Part shown: piece after piece, positions 33,346-42,599 of the stretch
Position numbering within the stretch: the first letter of the stretch is position 1
How the letters are laid out: each line of letters starts with the position of its first letter
From: Paraburkholderia gardini
GTDB lineage: Bacteria; Pseudomonadota; Gammaproteobacteria; Burkholderiales; Burkholderiaceae
Assembly: GCF_907164575.1 (NCBI RefSeq)
Contig: NZ_CAJQYY010000035.1
Location: forward strand, 1 to 60,362
Length of the DNA stretch: 60,362 nucleotides
Direction of reading: 5' to 3'
The notes under the pieces: model-generated
What the model was told of the DNA's origin: nothing
Databases searched by the model: none
The model's input: the letters and a program-made list of their open reading frames with translations, nothing else
Program-made: the position numbers and the translations under genes

Positions 33346-34197
33346 ATGAGTCAGATGGAAAAGACGCTGACCGCCGCCGTCGTGCAGATGAGCAGCACCG
33401 GTGACGTTGCGTATAACCTGGAGCAGGCGCGTCACTGGGTCACCGAAGCGGCGCGCGCGGGCGCGACGCTCGTGAGCCTGCCTGAGTACTTCTGCTGGAT
33501 CGGCAACGACGAAGCAGAGCGCGTCGCGCTGGCCGAGACGCCAGGCGATGGGCCGATCCAGCAGGCGCTTGCGCAACTCGCGCGCGAAACCGGCACGTGG
33601 CTGATCGGCGGCACGGTGCCGATCCGTCCGGCGGGATCGCAGGCCGGCACGCATGCGTACAACACGTCGCTGCTGTTCGACCCGAGCGGCGAATGCCGCG
33701 CGCGCTACGACAAGATTCACCTCTTCAGCTTCAGCCAGGGCACGGAGCAGCACGCCGAAGGCGATACGATGGTGGGTGGCGACAGCGTCGGCACGGCGCA
33801 CGGGCCGTTCGGCACGCTGCGGCTTTCCGTCTGCTACGACCTGCGTTTTCCCGAGTTGTACCGCGCGGGGCCGGCGGCGGATGTCATCGCCGTGCCCGCG
33901 GCGTTCACACATACGACGGGCCTCGCGCATTGGGAGTTGTTGCTGCGTGCGCGTGCCGTCGAGAATCAGGCGTACGTGCTGGCTTCAGGCCAGTGCGGCA
34001 CGCATCCCAATGGCTGGCGGACTTTTGGTCACAGTATGATCATCGGACCATGGGGTGAAGTGCTCGCGCGACACGACGACGAGCCAGGCTTCGCTATCGC
34101 GACGCTCGGTTCCTCGGTGCTCGACGCGGTGCGCGAGCGTCTGCCGGTGCTGAAGCACAAACGCATCGCAACGCCGTCCGACGTCACGACAGATTAA
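33346..34197 (+). CDS. Carbon-nitrogen hydrolase, Nit/omega-amidase-like
   Basis: 283 residues; the catalytic triad is Glu47 (PEYF), Lys123 (RYDKIHLF) and Cys163 (SVCYDLRFPELYR). The PELYR continuation is typical of Nit1/Nit2/YafV enzymes acting on 2-oxoglutaramate or deaminated glutathione. GAGG precedes the ATG. It is tightly downstream of the aminotransferase (10-base gap), implying it deamidates the oxo-acid product made from glutamine; deaminated-glutathione repair is the alternative. Confidence 0.92.
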   Translation: MSQMEKTLTAAVVQMSSTGDVAYNLEQARHWVTEAARAGATLVSLPEYFCWIGNDEAERVALAETPGDGPIQQALAQLARETGTWLIGGTVPIRPAGSQAGTHAYNTSLLFDPSGECRARYDKIHLFSFSQGTEQHAEGDTMVGGDSVGTAHGPFGTLRLSVCYDLRFPELYRAGPAADVIAVPAAFTHTTGLAHWELLLRARAVENQAYVLASGQCGTHPNGWRTFGHSMIIGPWGEVLARHDDEPGFAIATLGSSVLDAVRERLPVLKHKRIATPSDVTTD

Positions 34198-34223
34198 CCG
34201 GATCAAAGGGAAGGAGATCATCC

Positions 34224-35018
34224 ATGAAGCTGCTCAGGAACCTGCTGGCGATTGCCTGTGCATTCGCCGCGACCTCGGCCTCGATGTCGGCCATCGCCGC
34301 CGACGCGACAACGATGCGCTTCGGTCTCGAAGCGCAATATCCGCCGTTCGAATCGAAGGGCGCGAATGGCGAACTGCAGGGCTTCGATATCGACATCGGC
34401 AATGCCGTCTGCGCGACCGCGCATCTGAAGTGCTCGTGGGTCGAGACGTCGTTTGACGGGCTGATTCCCGCGCTGCAGGGCCGCAAGTTCGATGCGATCA
34501 ATTCGGCGATGAACGCAACCGAGAAACGTCGTCAGGCAATCGAGTTCACGAACATCATCTACCGTGTTCCGACGCAACTGATCGCGCGCAACGGCAGCGG
34601 CCTCGTACCGACGCCGGAATCGTTGAAGGGCAAGCGCGTCGGTGTGCTGCAGGCTTCGATTCAGGAAACGTACGCGAAGGCGCATTGGGAACCGGCAGGC
34701 GTGAACGTCGTGTCGTATCAGGACCAGAATCAGGTGTACGCGGATCTCGTGTCCGGCCGTCTCGATGCCACGCTGGTGCTCGCGCCCGCGGGACAGACGG
34801 GCTTCCTGTCGCGTCCGGACGGCAAGGATTTTTCGTTCGTCGGCCAGCCGGTGCGTGACGACAGGATTCTTGGCAGCGGTATCGCATTTGGTCTGCGCAA
34901 GGGCGACGATTCGCTGAAGAAGCAGCTCGACGCCGCGATCGCGAAGGTGCAGGCCGACGGTACGGTGAAGACGCTGGCGCACAAGTACTTCGGCAGCATC
35001 GACGTTTCGCCGAAGTAA
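34224..35018 (+). CDS. Amino-acid ABC transporter periplasmic binding protein
   Basis: 264 residues. Signal peptide with AIAADA cleavage near residue 25, then the bacterial SBP family 3 fold: LRFGLEAQYPPFESKG-type start, GFDIDIGNAVC, FDGLIPALQGRKFDAINSAM, and the late ADGTVKTLAHKYFG block. It resembles lysine/arginine/ornithine or glutamine binders. It lies 26 bases after the amidase gene. No permease or ATPase gene follows, so it must share a transporter encoded elsewhere. Ligand unproven. Confidence 0.93.
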   Translation: MKLLRNLLAIACAFAATSASMSAIAADATTMRFGLEAQYPPFESKGANGELQGFDIDIGNAVCATAHLKCSWVETSFDGLIPALQGRKFDAINSAMNATEKRRQAIEFTNIIYRVPTQLIARNGSGLVPTPESLKGKRVGVLQASIQETYAKAHWEPAGVNVVSYQDQNQVYADLVSGRLDATLVLAPAGQTGFLSRPDGKDFSFVGQPVRDDRILGSGIAFGLRKGDDSLKKQLDAAIAKVQADGTVKTLAHKYFGSIDVSPK

Positions 35019-35089
35019 TGAAGTAGTTTGTCTGCGGGCCGGCCGCGCGGAAGCACTCAGGTTTCCTCGCGCGAGCCGGCGAGAGCGGC

Positions 35090-36517
35090 TCAGCCGATGC
35101 AGGTTCTCCGGGCCTGCAACTGTTCGAAAGCGTCGACAATCCGCTCGACAAACATGTTCTTGTGAGCGAGCACACCGTTGTTCGCCTCACGATGAACCAG
35201 CATGGTCGCGTTGCCTTCGAACACCAGCACGCGGCCGTCGGGCAGCAGCGTAAAGTCGATACCGCCGTAGTCGAGATCGAGACGCCTGCCGATTGCGGCG
35301 ATCGCATTCATCGCCCGTTCTCCCAGCACCGCGCCGCTGTCCTGCAGGAAGCGGCGTTCCTCGTCGACCTTCCAGTCCGCCGTGATCATGTCCGCGGAAA
35401 AGTAATGCACGATCCAGTGCGATGAAATCGCGAGGTGGTAGGGGAACGGCACCCTGTCGACAAACACGGTCCGGTACTTGCGAAAATACCCGTCCGCGCT
35501 GCGGAAGTCGTGGAATGCCGTCAGGTAATGCGGAGCGTCGACGGTCGCCAGCGCGGACCACAGTGCGTCGATCGACGTGTGCATCGTCAGCCCCTCACCG
35601 CCATGCTTCGCGAGCGGACGTGTCAGAACCGGAAAGTCGATGCCTTCGTCGACGAGCCGGTTTGCGAGGGCATCGATTGACCCGGGCATCGTTTCCAGCA
35701 GGATGCATGGCGCGACCACCACGTCGTCCAGATCTGCAAGGAGCCTGGGCAGCCTGTCCCGTCTTGTCTGCGCGACTGCCGCCGGCGGGTTGAGCAGCGG
35801 GCGATTGCATCGCTGCACGAAGCGTTCGAGACGTGGCGCGAGCGGTTCCGCAATGTCCGGCTCACCGACTGCGTTGAAGACCAGATCGAACGGCGGCAAC
35901 TGATCATCTTCCGCGTCGCTCGCATGGTCGATCGCATACTTGATGCGATAGCTCGTGGCGGGTGGAAGCAGCGTCTCGAACGGTACGTTTCCTGCCGCGT
36001 TGCCGGTACACAGGATCAACACCTTGCGTGGCGCGTTGTCGGCGGGCTCCACATAGATCCGCTGCAACCGGTAGGCGTGCGCGCGATGCACCCGCGCTTC
36101 GGTGGCGTTGCCCGTCGCGTCATGGACGGCAGCGAGATTCTGATGGGCGATCGCGAGATCCGGATCGACGTCCAGCGCGATTTCATACCATCGCCTCGCG
36201 GATTCATGGTCACCGTTCATGAAGAAGACGGTCGCGACGTTGAAGAGCGGAATCGCCCAGGGCTGCGGCAGCGTCTTCATCAACTCGAAGGTTTCGATGC
36301 CGACTCCGTGAGCGAGATAACCGGTCTCGTTGCCGGCGTCGCACATCGCGTCGGACATCGAATGATGTAACCCGACGTTCAGCGGGTCGGCATCCAGCAG
36401 ACGCGTCAGGTCCGCGATCGTCTGTCCGGTCTTGTCATGACCCGTGAGCCGGGTCGCGCCGGACACGTCGTCCTGAGATTCCGTTTTGTCATCGCCTGCT
36501 TGCGTGGAATTCGCCAT
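35090..36517 (-). CDS. TPR and ATP-grasp-like protein of unknown product
   Basis: 475 residues. The N-terminal half has about three tetratricopeptide-like units (DADPLNVGLHHSMSDAM; AIPLFNVATVFFMNGDHESA; DLAIAHQNLAAVHDATGNAT). The C-terminal ~300 residues look like an ATP-grasp fold: RPLAKHGGEGLTMH (ATP loop), YRTVFVDRVPFPYHLAISS, GGIDFTLLPDGRVLVFEGNATM with acidic Mg ligands. ATP-grasp enzymes join a carboxylate to an amine or thiol. It is the last gene of a three-gene operon with a SerC-like aminotransferase and a GT41 protein. The substrate is unknown. Confidence 0.8.
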   Translation of the reverse strand: MANSTQAGDDKTESQDDVSGATRLTGHDKTGQTIADLTRLLDADPLNVGLHHSMSDAMCDAGNETGYLAHGVGIETFELMKTLPQPWAIPLFNVATVFFMNGDHESARRWYEIALDVDPDLAIAHQNLAAVHDATGNATEARVHRAHAYRLQRIYVEPADNAPRKVLILCTGNAAGNVPFETLLPPATSYRIKYAIDHASDAEDDQLPPFDLVFNAVGEPDIAEPLAPRLERFVQRCNRPLLNPPAAVAQTRRDRLPRLLADLDDVVVAPCILLETMPGSIDALANRLVDEGIDFPVLTRPLAKHGGEGLTMHTSIDALWSALATVDAPHYLTAFHDFRSADGYFRKYRTVFVDRVPFPYHLAISSHWIVHYFSADMITADWKVDEERRFLQDSGAVLGERAMNAIAAIGRRLDLDYGGIDFTLLPDGRVLVFEGNATMLVHREANNGVLAHKNMFVERIVDAFEQLQARRTCIG

Positions 36518-36562
36518 GTTGTTCTTCAGGTAGATCGTGCAGGGTTTCGCGTGAGCGTTACT

Positions 36563-37657
36563 TCAGACGCGCTCGTCGGAAAACGCCGTCAAGGCTTGAG
36601 CCAGCGTCTCCACGGCCTGAGGAGTGACGGCGTTGTATAGCGAGGCGCGCAGGCCGCCAAGCGACCGGTGCCCTTCCAGTCCCACCATGCCCCGCTCCCG
36701 CGCGGAGACAAGAAACGCATCGTCAAGACGCTTGTCGCCGAACGTGAAGGCGACGTTCATCTGCGAGCGCCATCGGCGGTCTGCGTGAACGGCGACGCAA
36801 TCGTCGAGTGAATCCAGCGCCGCGTACAGGCAACGTGACTTTCTTTCGTTGATGTCCTGCATGGCCCCCAAACCACCGATATCGAAGCGCAGCCAGCGCG
36901 TAACCAGCGTCAGGACGTAGATCGCGAATACCGGGGGCGTGTTGTAGTTCGAGCGATGCGAAATATGGGTGCGAAAGTCGAGAATCGACGGCAGGCCGTC
37001 CGGGATGCGTTCGAGCAGCGAGCGGTCGATGATCGCGACTGTGACGCCGGCTGGACCGAGATTCTTCTGCGCATGCGCGTAGATCATCGAAAACATCTCG
37101 GGCCGGATTGGCTTCGACAGAAAATCCGACGACATGTCCGCGACGAGCGGCACGTCGAGCGTTTCTTCGCAGACAGGGAATTGCAGCCCTTCCACTGTTT
37201 CGTTCGATACGTAATGCAGGTAGGCGGACGAACGGGACACATCCAGCTTATGCAGATCGGGCAGTTGCCGGTAACCGCCGGGACGGCCGTCCCATGCGAT
37301 CGTCGTTGGGCACACGCGCGCAGCTTCGGCCGCTGCTTTCGCGCTCCAGTAGCCGGCGTTCACGTATTCGGGCGGCGCGCTGGCGGCTGCGGCGAAGTTC
37401 ATCGGGATCATCGCGAACTGCAGACTGCTGCCGCCCTGGAGAAAGGTCACCGCGTAGTCGTCGGAGATGCCGAGCAGGTGACGAAGATTCGATTCGGCTT
37501 CGTGCAGGATCGCGTTGAACCAGTCTGACCGGTGACTCATTCCGAGCACGGACAGGCCGGTCTTCGGGAGTGACGCGATTGCCTCCCGTGTTTGCGCGAG
37601 GACGGCTTCCGGCAACGCGCCAGGGCCGCCGGAAAAATTCAGTGAATTCGGTGTCAT
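36563..37657 (-). CDS. SerC-like PLP-dependent aminotransferase
   Basis: 364 residues. Class V fold with NFSGGPGALPEAVLAQ at the start, FLQGGSSLQFAMIPMN, the phosphate-binding and VADMSSDFLSKPI blocks, and the PLP lysine in YAHAQKNLGPAGVTV. These are phosphoserine aminotransferase signatures, and the residues for phosphate binding near ISHRSNYNTPP look kept. The genomic place, between a TPR glycosyltransferase and an ATP-grasp protein with gaps of 45 and 61 bases, suggests a specialised paralogue rather than the housekeeping enzyme. Whether a second serC exists cannot be seen here. Confidence 0.88.
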   Translation of the reverse strand: MTPNSLNFSGGPGALPEAVLAQTREAIASLPKTGLSVLGMSHRSDWFNAILHEAESNLRHLLGISDDYAVTFLQGGSSLQFAMIPMNFAAAASAPPEYVNAGYWSAKAAAEAARVCPTTIAWDGRPGGYRQLPDLHKLDVSRSSAYLHYVSNETVEGLQFPVCEETLDVPLVADMSSDFLSKPIRPEMFSMIYAHAQKNLGPAGVTVAIIDRSLLERIPDGLPSILDFRTHISHRSNYNTPPVFAIYVLTLVTRWLRFDIGGLGAMQDINERKSRCLYAALDSLDDCVAVHADRRWRSQMNVAFTFGDKRLDDAFLVSARERGMVGLEGHRSLGGLRASLYNAVTPQAVETLAQALTAFSDERV

Positions 37658-37718
37658 GTTTTGTCAGTCGGCATTCAGTGTGTGTCGTGTGTCGGGAGGT
37701 TTGCCAGGGCGCAGGCGT

Positions 37719-40073
37719 TCAGGCACACCACGATTGCCAGATTTGCCGGCAAACGGACTCGACGTGGCCGGCGAAGCGCGCGCCGTCCATCAGCGGCGAT
37801 TGCTCCATGCGCGAACGTAGCGTTTGTCGCAAGCCAGCGAGACGCGGCAGGTTCGCGCCCAGTTCGACGGCAAGACGGACAAACGCGTCATCCGAATGCG
37901 TCGCCAGTTCGCTCAGGCCGAGATTGAAGAGCTGGCTCATGCCAGCGCGACCGACAGCGGTCTCTCCGACGCGCGTAATCACCGGCACGCCCATCCACAA
38001 CGAGTCGAGACTTGTCGTGTGGCCGTTGTAGGGGAACGTGTCGAGCCCGATGTCGATCTCGTGATACGTGCGCAGGTATTCAGCGCGCGGGCGAAACGGG
38101 ACGAAACGGACACGCTGAACGTCGATGCCCTGTCGTTCCATGCGTGCCGCAAGATTCTCGCGGGCCTTGCCGGCGGGTGCCATGAGCAGCAATTGCGCGT
38201 GTGGCACCTCGCGCAGCACCGCCGCCCACATCCCGAGCGTGCGGTCGGTCAGCTTGCAGGGGTTGTTCAGGCAGCCGAACGTCAGATGGCCGGCCGTCAG
38301 CGCGGGCAGCGCATTGACGACGGGTTGATCCGTCAACGGGTCGTAGCACCAGAACGAGTCCGGCAGGCGCAGCGAGCGTTCGCTGTAGAGATGGTCGTTG
38401 GAGGACGGGTCGAGGCGTGGATCAGTCAGGCGATAGTCGATCGCGTCCAGACCCGTCGTGCCGGGATACGCGAGCCATGCGACCTGCACCGGGGCGGGCT
38501 TGCGGGCGAACAGCAAAGGCCTGCCGTCGGCCATGTGCATCGCCAGATCGACGAGGATGTCGATGCCGTCCGCGCGGATCTGTTGCGCGAGGCGGTTGTC
38601 GTCGAGTCCGTGAACATCGCGCCATACGTCGGCGTAAGCGGCGATTCGTTGCGTCAGCGTGTCGGTCCGCTCGACGCTCGCATAGCAGTAGATCTCGAAC
38701 TGATCGTGGTCGTGATGAGAAAGCAGCGGCACCGTGAACAGAGACTGGCAGTGGTCACGAAAGTCCGGCGAGACGTAACCGATACGCAGCCGACGGTGAG
38801 CGTTGCGATCGTTCGCATGCGGCTCACGCGTCGTGCGCAGCGGCGCTTCGTGACGGGCTGACCAGCGGCGGCATTCGTCAAACGCGGCCTCGCCGTTTTC
38901 CGCCTGAAACGTCAACGCGTAGGCAAGGTTGCTGTGCGCGACCACGTTGTCGGGATCGCTCTGCACCGCGCGGCGATAGTGGACGATGCCTTCGTCGAGC
39001 GCGCCGCTGTCTTTCAGGACATTGCCGAGGTTGTTGTGCGACACCGAATGATCTGGATCGATCGACAATGCGGCTCTGAAAAGCGTCTCTGCATCGGCCG
39101 TTCTGTGCAATGTGCGCATCAGGTTGCCCGCGTTGTTGCAGGCCGCCACGAAGGCAGGGCGCGCCCGCAGCGCCGCATCGAACGCATCGAGCGCGGACTC
39201 GAATTCGCCTAAGTCCCTGCACACGTTTCCGAGGTTGTTGTACGCATCCGCGTGATGTGGGTCTAGCGCGATCGCGGAACGGTATTGCGCCTGCGCTTCG
39301 CGACGCTTTCCAAGCGCGTGCAGCGCGTTGCCAAGGTTGTAGGCGGCTTCCGGAAATTGCGGGTCGAGTGCGAGCGTGCGCTTAAGCAGGGTTGCGGCTT
39401 CGTCGAACCGACGTTGTTCGAGCAGCGCCACACCCAGATTGAGCAGGCTTGCCGGAGAGTCCGGCATAAGCTGCACCGCTTTGTTCAGGAGTGCGATTGC
39501 GTCATCGATCTGGCGGCGCATCTGGAGTAGCGTGCCGAGGTTCGTCAGGGCGCTCACGTAGTCGGGCTGCACGGTGAGGGCATGCCGGTAGCTGGCCTCC
39601 GCCCGTGCGGTATCGCCGAGTTGCCGTTGACAGTTGCCCAGGTTGTTCAGCGCATCGACGTGGGCAGGATCGAGAGCGACCACCGATTCAAAGGCTGCTC
39701 TTGCCGCGTGCGTGTCGCCACTCAGTTGAAGCGTGCTGGCGAGCGCAAACCACAGATCCGTGGAGGCGGCGTCTGACGCAAGTAACGTGCGGTAAGTTGA
39801 GACCGCTTCGTTGAAACGCTGCAGCGTCGCCAGTACCTGCGCGCGGGCGAAATGGTAGCGGGCTTCCTGCGGGGCGTGGGACAGCGCGCGGTCGAGCCAT
39901 GCGAGTGCGTCGTCGTACGCGCCGCGTTGCAGCGCGAGCACGCCAAGACGGAACATGACGTCGGCTTCGGCGGGGTGCTCGGCGAGGACAGTTTCATAGA
40001 GGTTGCGTGCGCCCGCGAGGTCGCCTGCAAGATGTCGCTCTTTTGCCAACGCCAGATGCTGATGGGTCAGCAT
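37719..40073 (-). CDS. TPR repeat O-GlcNAc transferase-like protein (GT41)
   Basis: 784 residues. About twelve tandem TPR units fill residues 1-420 (repeated NNLGN / NLGVAL patterns). A GT41 catalytic region begins near 440 with LRIGYVSPDFRDH, followed by VDLAMHMADGRPLLFARKPAPVQVAWL, YPGTTGLDAIDYRLTDP and FGCLNNPCKLT. LDTFPYNGHTTSLDSLWMGVPV and a final ARF/W-rich tail complete it. It resembles eukaryotic OGT and bacterial SPINDLY-like enzymes that glycosylate protein Ser/Thr. It is first in the operon. Acceptor and sugar donor are unknown. Confidence 0.92.
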   Translation of the reverse strand: MLTHQHLALAKERHLAGDLAGARNLYETVLAEHPAEADVMFRLGVLALQRGAYDDALAWLDRALSHAPQEARYHFARAQVLATLQRFNEAVSTYRTLLASDAASTDLWFALASTLQLSGDTHAARAAFESVVALDPAHVDALNNLGNCQRQLGDTARAEASYRHALTVQPDYVSALTNLGTLLQMRRQIDDAIALLNKAVQLMPDSPASLLNLGVALLEQRRFDEAATLLKRTLALDPQFPEAAYNLGNALHALGKRREAQAQYRSAIALDPHHADAYNNLGNVCRDLGEFESALDAFDAALRARPAFVAACNNAGNLMRTLHRTADAETLFRAALSIDPDHSVSHNNLGNVLKDSGALDEGIVHYRRAVQSDPDNVVAHSNLAYALTFQAENGEAAFDECRRWSARHEAPLRTTREPHANDRNAHRRLRIGYVSPDFRDHCQSLFTVPLLSHHDHDQFEIYCYASVERTDTLTQRIAAYADVWRDVHGLDDNRLAQQIRADGIDILVDLAMHMADGRPLLFARKPAPVQVAWLAYPGTTGLDAIDYRLTDPRLDPSSNDHLYSERSLRLPDSFWCYDPLTDQPVVNALPALTAGHLTFGCLNNPCKLTDRTLGMWAAVLREVPHAQLLLMAPAGKARENLAARMERQGIDVQRVRFVPFRPRAEYLRTYHEIDIGLDTFPYNGHTTSLDSLWMGVPVITRVGETAVGRAGMSQLFNLGLSELATHSDDAFVRLAVELGANLPRLAGLRQTLRSRMEQSPLMDGARFAGHVESVCRQIWQSWCA

Positions 40074-40487
40074 GGATGTTTTGTCTCGTTCGGAAGGGAG
40101 TAGCGACGGGCATGTCCCTGTCCGCTTGAACGAGCAGCATATCGAGCGCCCCTTTCTGGACGTTTACCGTGGCGTTACCGTAAATTACTTTCAGTTGGCC
40201 GTCGGATTGCGGGGCGATGAGCGCGGGAGGCTGGGTTTGGGTGGTGGTTTTTTTGATGGTCGCTTATGCGCTACTGTGATGAAAATGCACGAGCAGGAAA
40301 GCACTGGGCAATGCAGCGGAGGATGCTTTTGTTGGGTCGCCGGAGATTTCTCTGTTGCCCGCGCTGATAGTGCGCCGCCTAGTGAGTCAAAGGAGGAGAG
40401 GATTGGCGTGGCGCCGGTTACTACGCTGATAACGCGCCAAGAGGCCAGTGAAAAGCCATTCATGGCTGGCAGTGAGAAGCCCCTCAT
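40074..40487. other. Promoter-bearing gap upstream of the GT41 operon
   Basis: 414 bases with no convincing gene. The plus-strand frame that runs through it is cysteine/glycine-rich and lacks a start signal. The left end must hold the promoter of the minus-strand glycosyltransferase operon; no specific box is recognised. Confidence 0.4.
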
Positions 40488-40748
40488 TTGCTTGTCTGCG
40501 CGTTGGTGACGACAGTTGCAATTGGCTTCCTAGCTAACTATGTAGTCGGGCACAATCGTCATAATGACGCGAGTGTGGAAGCGGCCGCGCCGTCGAAGGA
40601 AGACAGTGGGGAACTGAAAACGAAAAAGCAAGAATGCGCTCACGTGGTGTTCGAGCGCGAATATCACCGGACCGAGCGTGCATCATACGACGCCGAGGTT
40701 CGGGACAAATGCGCTGATTTCGAAATAAACGGGAAAATGGTCGAATGA
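40488..40748 (+). CDS. Possible small membrane-anchored hypothetical protein
   Basis: 86 residues from a TTG start: an N-terminal hydrophobic helix (VCALVTTVAIGFLANYVVG), then a polar, charged region with two cysteines. No recognised family and a poor ribosome binding site; in-frame GTG codons offer other starts. The layout (anchor plus charged periplasmic tail) is sensible, so it is listed with low confidence. Confidence 0.4.
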   Translation: MLVCALVTTVAIGFLANYVVGHNRHNDASVEAAAPSKEDSGELKTKKQECAHVVFEREYHRTERASYDAEVRDKCADFEINGKMVE

Positions 40749-41014
40749 TGCGTGCATCCCCGGCGCGGAGCGTTTGCTGCGGAAGGACCTTGAGGCCAGC
40801 TAACGCATATTGGAATAGAAAAAACAACGGGAATCAGGGAGAACTGGTCTTCAAAGTGCACGCAATTTGCAACCGGTTTCAATGAAATCGTCCCTTCCTC
40901 TCCCGTGTTCATCCGTGCCGGATGACTCCCCGATTGGTTTTGCTGGTCACATTGACTAGATGAAAGCTAATACCGCGCATCGTTTAGCACGGGACCACCG
41001 ACGGAATCCATACA

Positions 41015-41856
41015 GTGTCATACGCAAGCGTTGCCATTGACGAGTCTTCGACTCCGCCGGGACTGGCGAGGGCGAGTTTAGGCGCACTGTTCATCCGCAT
41101 GAAATTCGGCGAACAAGCTTTGTCCACCGGTACCGGCTTCGTCATGCAGTCGCCAGCCGGGCGCTTCGTTCTCGTCACCAACCGTCACAACGGTACAGGG
41201 CGGTGACAAGACAACGGCAAGTGCCTGAGCAGTACGGGTGGTATCCCGGCCAAATCCTAATTCATCACCATGCCAAATCAGGCTACGGTGCGTGGGTTGA
41301 ACGGGAGGAGCAGTTATGCGCGGGCGATGAACCGCGTTGGATTGAACATCCGCCGCTCGGCCCTCTTGCCGATTTTGTAGCGTTGCCGCTGGATAATTTG
41401 GGAGGCACTACAACGTTTTCATGGAAGGAAGACGCTGGCGACGAAGAACACGCGGTCGGTCCTGCCGACGTTGTTAGCGTGGTCGGGTTTCCCTTTGGGT
41501 TGGCTTACGGTGGCTTTTATCCGGTCTGGGCGACGGGCTTCGTCGCAACGGAACCAAACGTGGACTGTAACGAACTGCCGACTTTTTTGATCGATAGCCG
41601 AACGAGGCAAGGTCAGTCGGGTTCGCCGGTTATTAAGCACAGTAACGGAGGAACAATCAAACTGAAAAGCGGCGCCAGTCGCATGGGCGGAGCGGCAACT
41701 ACATTTTTAGGTATCTATTAAGGACGTATCAACTCCGAGTCCGACATTGGAATGGTCTGGAAGAAGAGCGCGATTATGGAGCTGCTGAATGCGCTTTTGC
41801 GGCTACGCCCTGGGTTTGCGAGAGAGCTGCGCGCGTACGTAACGCCACGGTCCTAA
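41015..41856 (+). pseudogene. Trypsin-like serine peptidase, broken
   Basis: The triad context can be read: STGTGFVMQ...VLVTNRHN (His), LADFVALPLDN (Asp) and RQGQSGSPV (Ser). The frame is broken at least three times. A stop follows RHNGTGR at 41204-41206. A frame change within 41206-41265 moves from the DNGKCLSSTGGIPAKS reading to LIHHHAKSGYGAW. A TAA at 41719-41721 then cuts the conserved tail, which goes on as GRINSESDIGMVWKKSAIM. It resembles the trypsin-like peptidase domain proteins often found in defence or mobile contexts. Its 3' end overlaps the next pseudogene. Confidence 0.8.
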
Positions 41857-42251
41857 CTGTTTGCGCCTTATGTCAGATTCACGCTCTTCCAAATTTCCTT
41901 TGCAGTCGTCGTTCGCGGGAAGCCGAGATTTCGCTTCATCCAGCAACGTTAACGCTCGCTCGTAGCTCTGGTGTGATACTGCGAGGTCGGCGAGTTGGAC
42001 AAGTTCCTCAAAGGTAATACGTTTCCTCTCACGCTCGTCCGCGCTATCAACAGAGGGCAGTCCTTTGCCGACGAAGAGAATAAGCAGCAGAACAGCGTCC
42101 GCGCCGGCGAACGGGAGCAATTCTTGGCGCGCACGGAATCCGCGACAAAGGCTGCCGTGACCGAGACGAGGGCGAGAAGGGTAAGCACTACACCGTCCAA
42201 GATTTCGAACGGCGAAATGGTGCCGCCCAAATCAAACTTGGTGCTCTTCAA
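41803..42251 (-). pseudogene. Two-helix membrane protein, frameshifted
   Basis: Two overlapping minus-strand frames make one sensible protein. The first gives MKSTKFDLGGTISPFEILDG then a helix (VVLTLLALVSVTAAFVADSV). Near 42120 the frame changes to LLPFAGADAVLLLILFVGKG, a second helix, followed by a soluble helical tail rich in E, R and K (ERALTLLDEAKSRL, a TPR-like stretch). Neither frame alone has a natural shape. Convergent with the peptidase pseudogene, with overlapping 3' ends. Family unknown. Confidence 0.55.
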
Positions 42252-42311
42252 CGTAGCAATGACCGGACGGCAACTGTCTGCTGTCGATCAGGGCTTGCAG
42301 GAGGGGTGACG

Positions 42312-42458
42312 ATGACCGGGTTTGGCGCTTTTCTCGCGCACTCCCCTTCTCTCTGCGTCGCGAGGGCTATCGGAAAATTCCTGGCGCGGGCTGTGGCCCA
42401 TGTCGGTCTGGGTGTCGCATTTGCGATGGCGGCGGTGAGCGCCGGGAGCCGTCAGTGA
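42312..42458 (+). CDS. Small hydrophobic protein (48 aa)
   Basis: ATG preceded by AGGAGG at 7-base spacing, one of the best ribosome binding sites in this part of the window. The product (MTGFGAFLAHSPSLCVARAI, then FLARAVAHVGLGVAFAMAAV) is a mostly hydrophobic, alanine-rich peptide that could insert in the membrane. No family recognised. Confidence 0.45.
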   Translation: MTGFGAFLAHSPSLCVARAIGKFLARAVAHVGLGVAFAMAAVSAGSRQ

Positions 42459-42599
42459 TATCGGCTGCCCAAGTGCCGGCTTATGGGCGCGCAGCACTGG
42501 AGCATCTTTCGAACCAAGGTGATTGGAATGCTGCGGGACGGGTAGACCGTGCTACCGCGAGCCAGCTTCGTCCGCATGACGGCCACCGTTGGGCAGGCA

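Noticed and set aside
37824..38861. Plus-strand frames opposite the GT41 gene
   Set aside because: Mirror of TPR/GT41 coding sequence; arginine-rich without any recognised domain.
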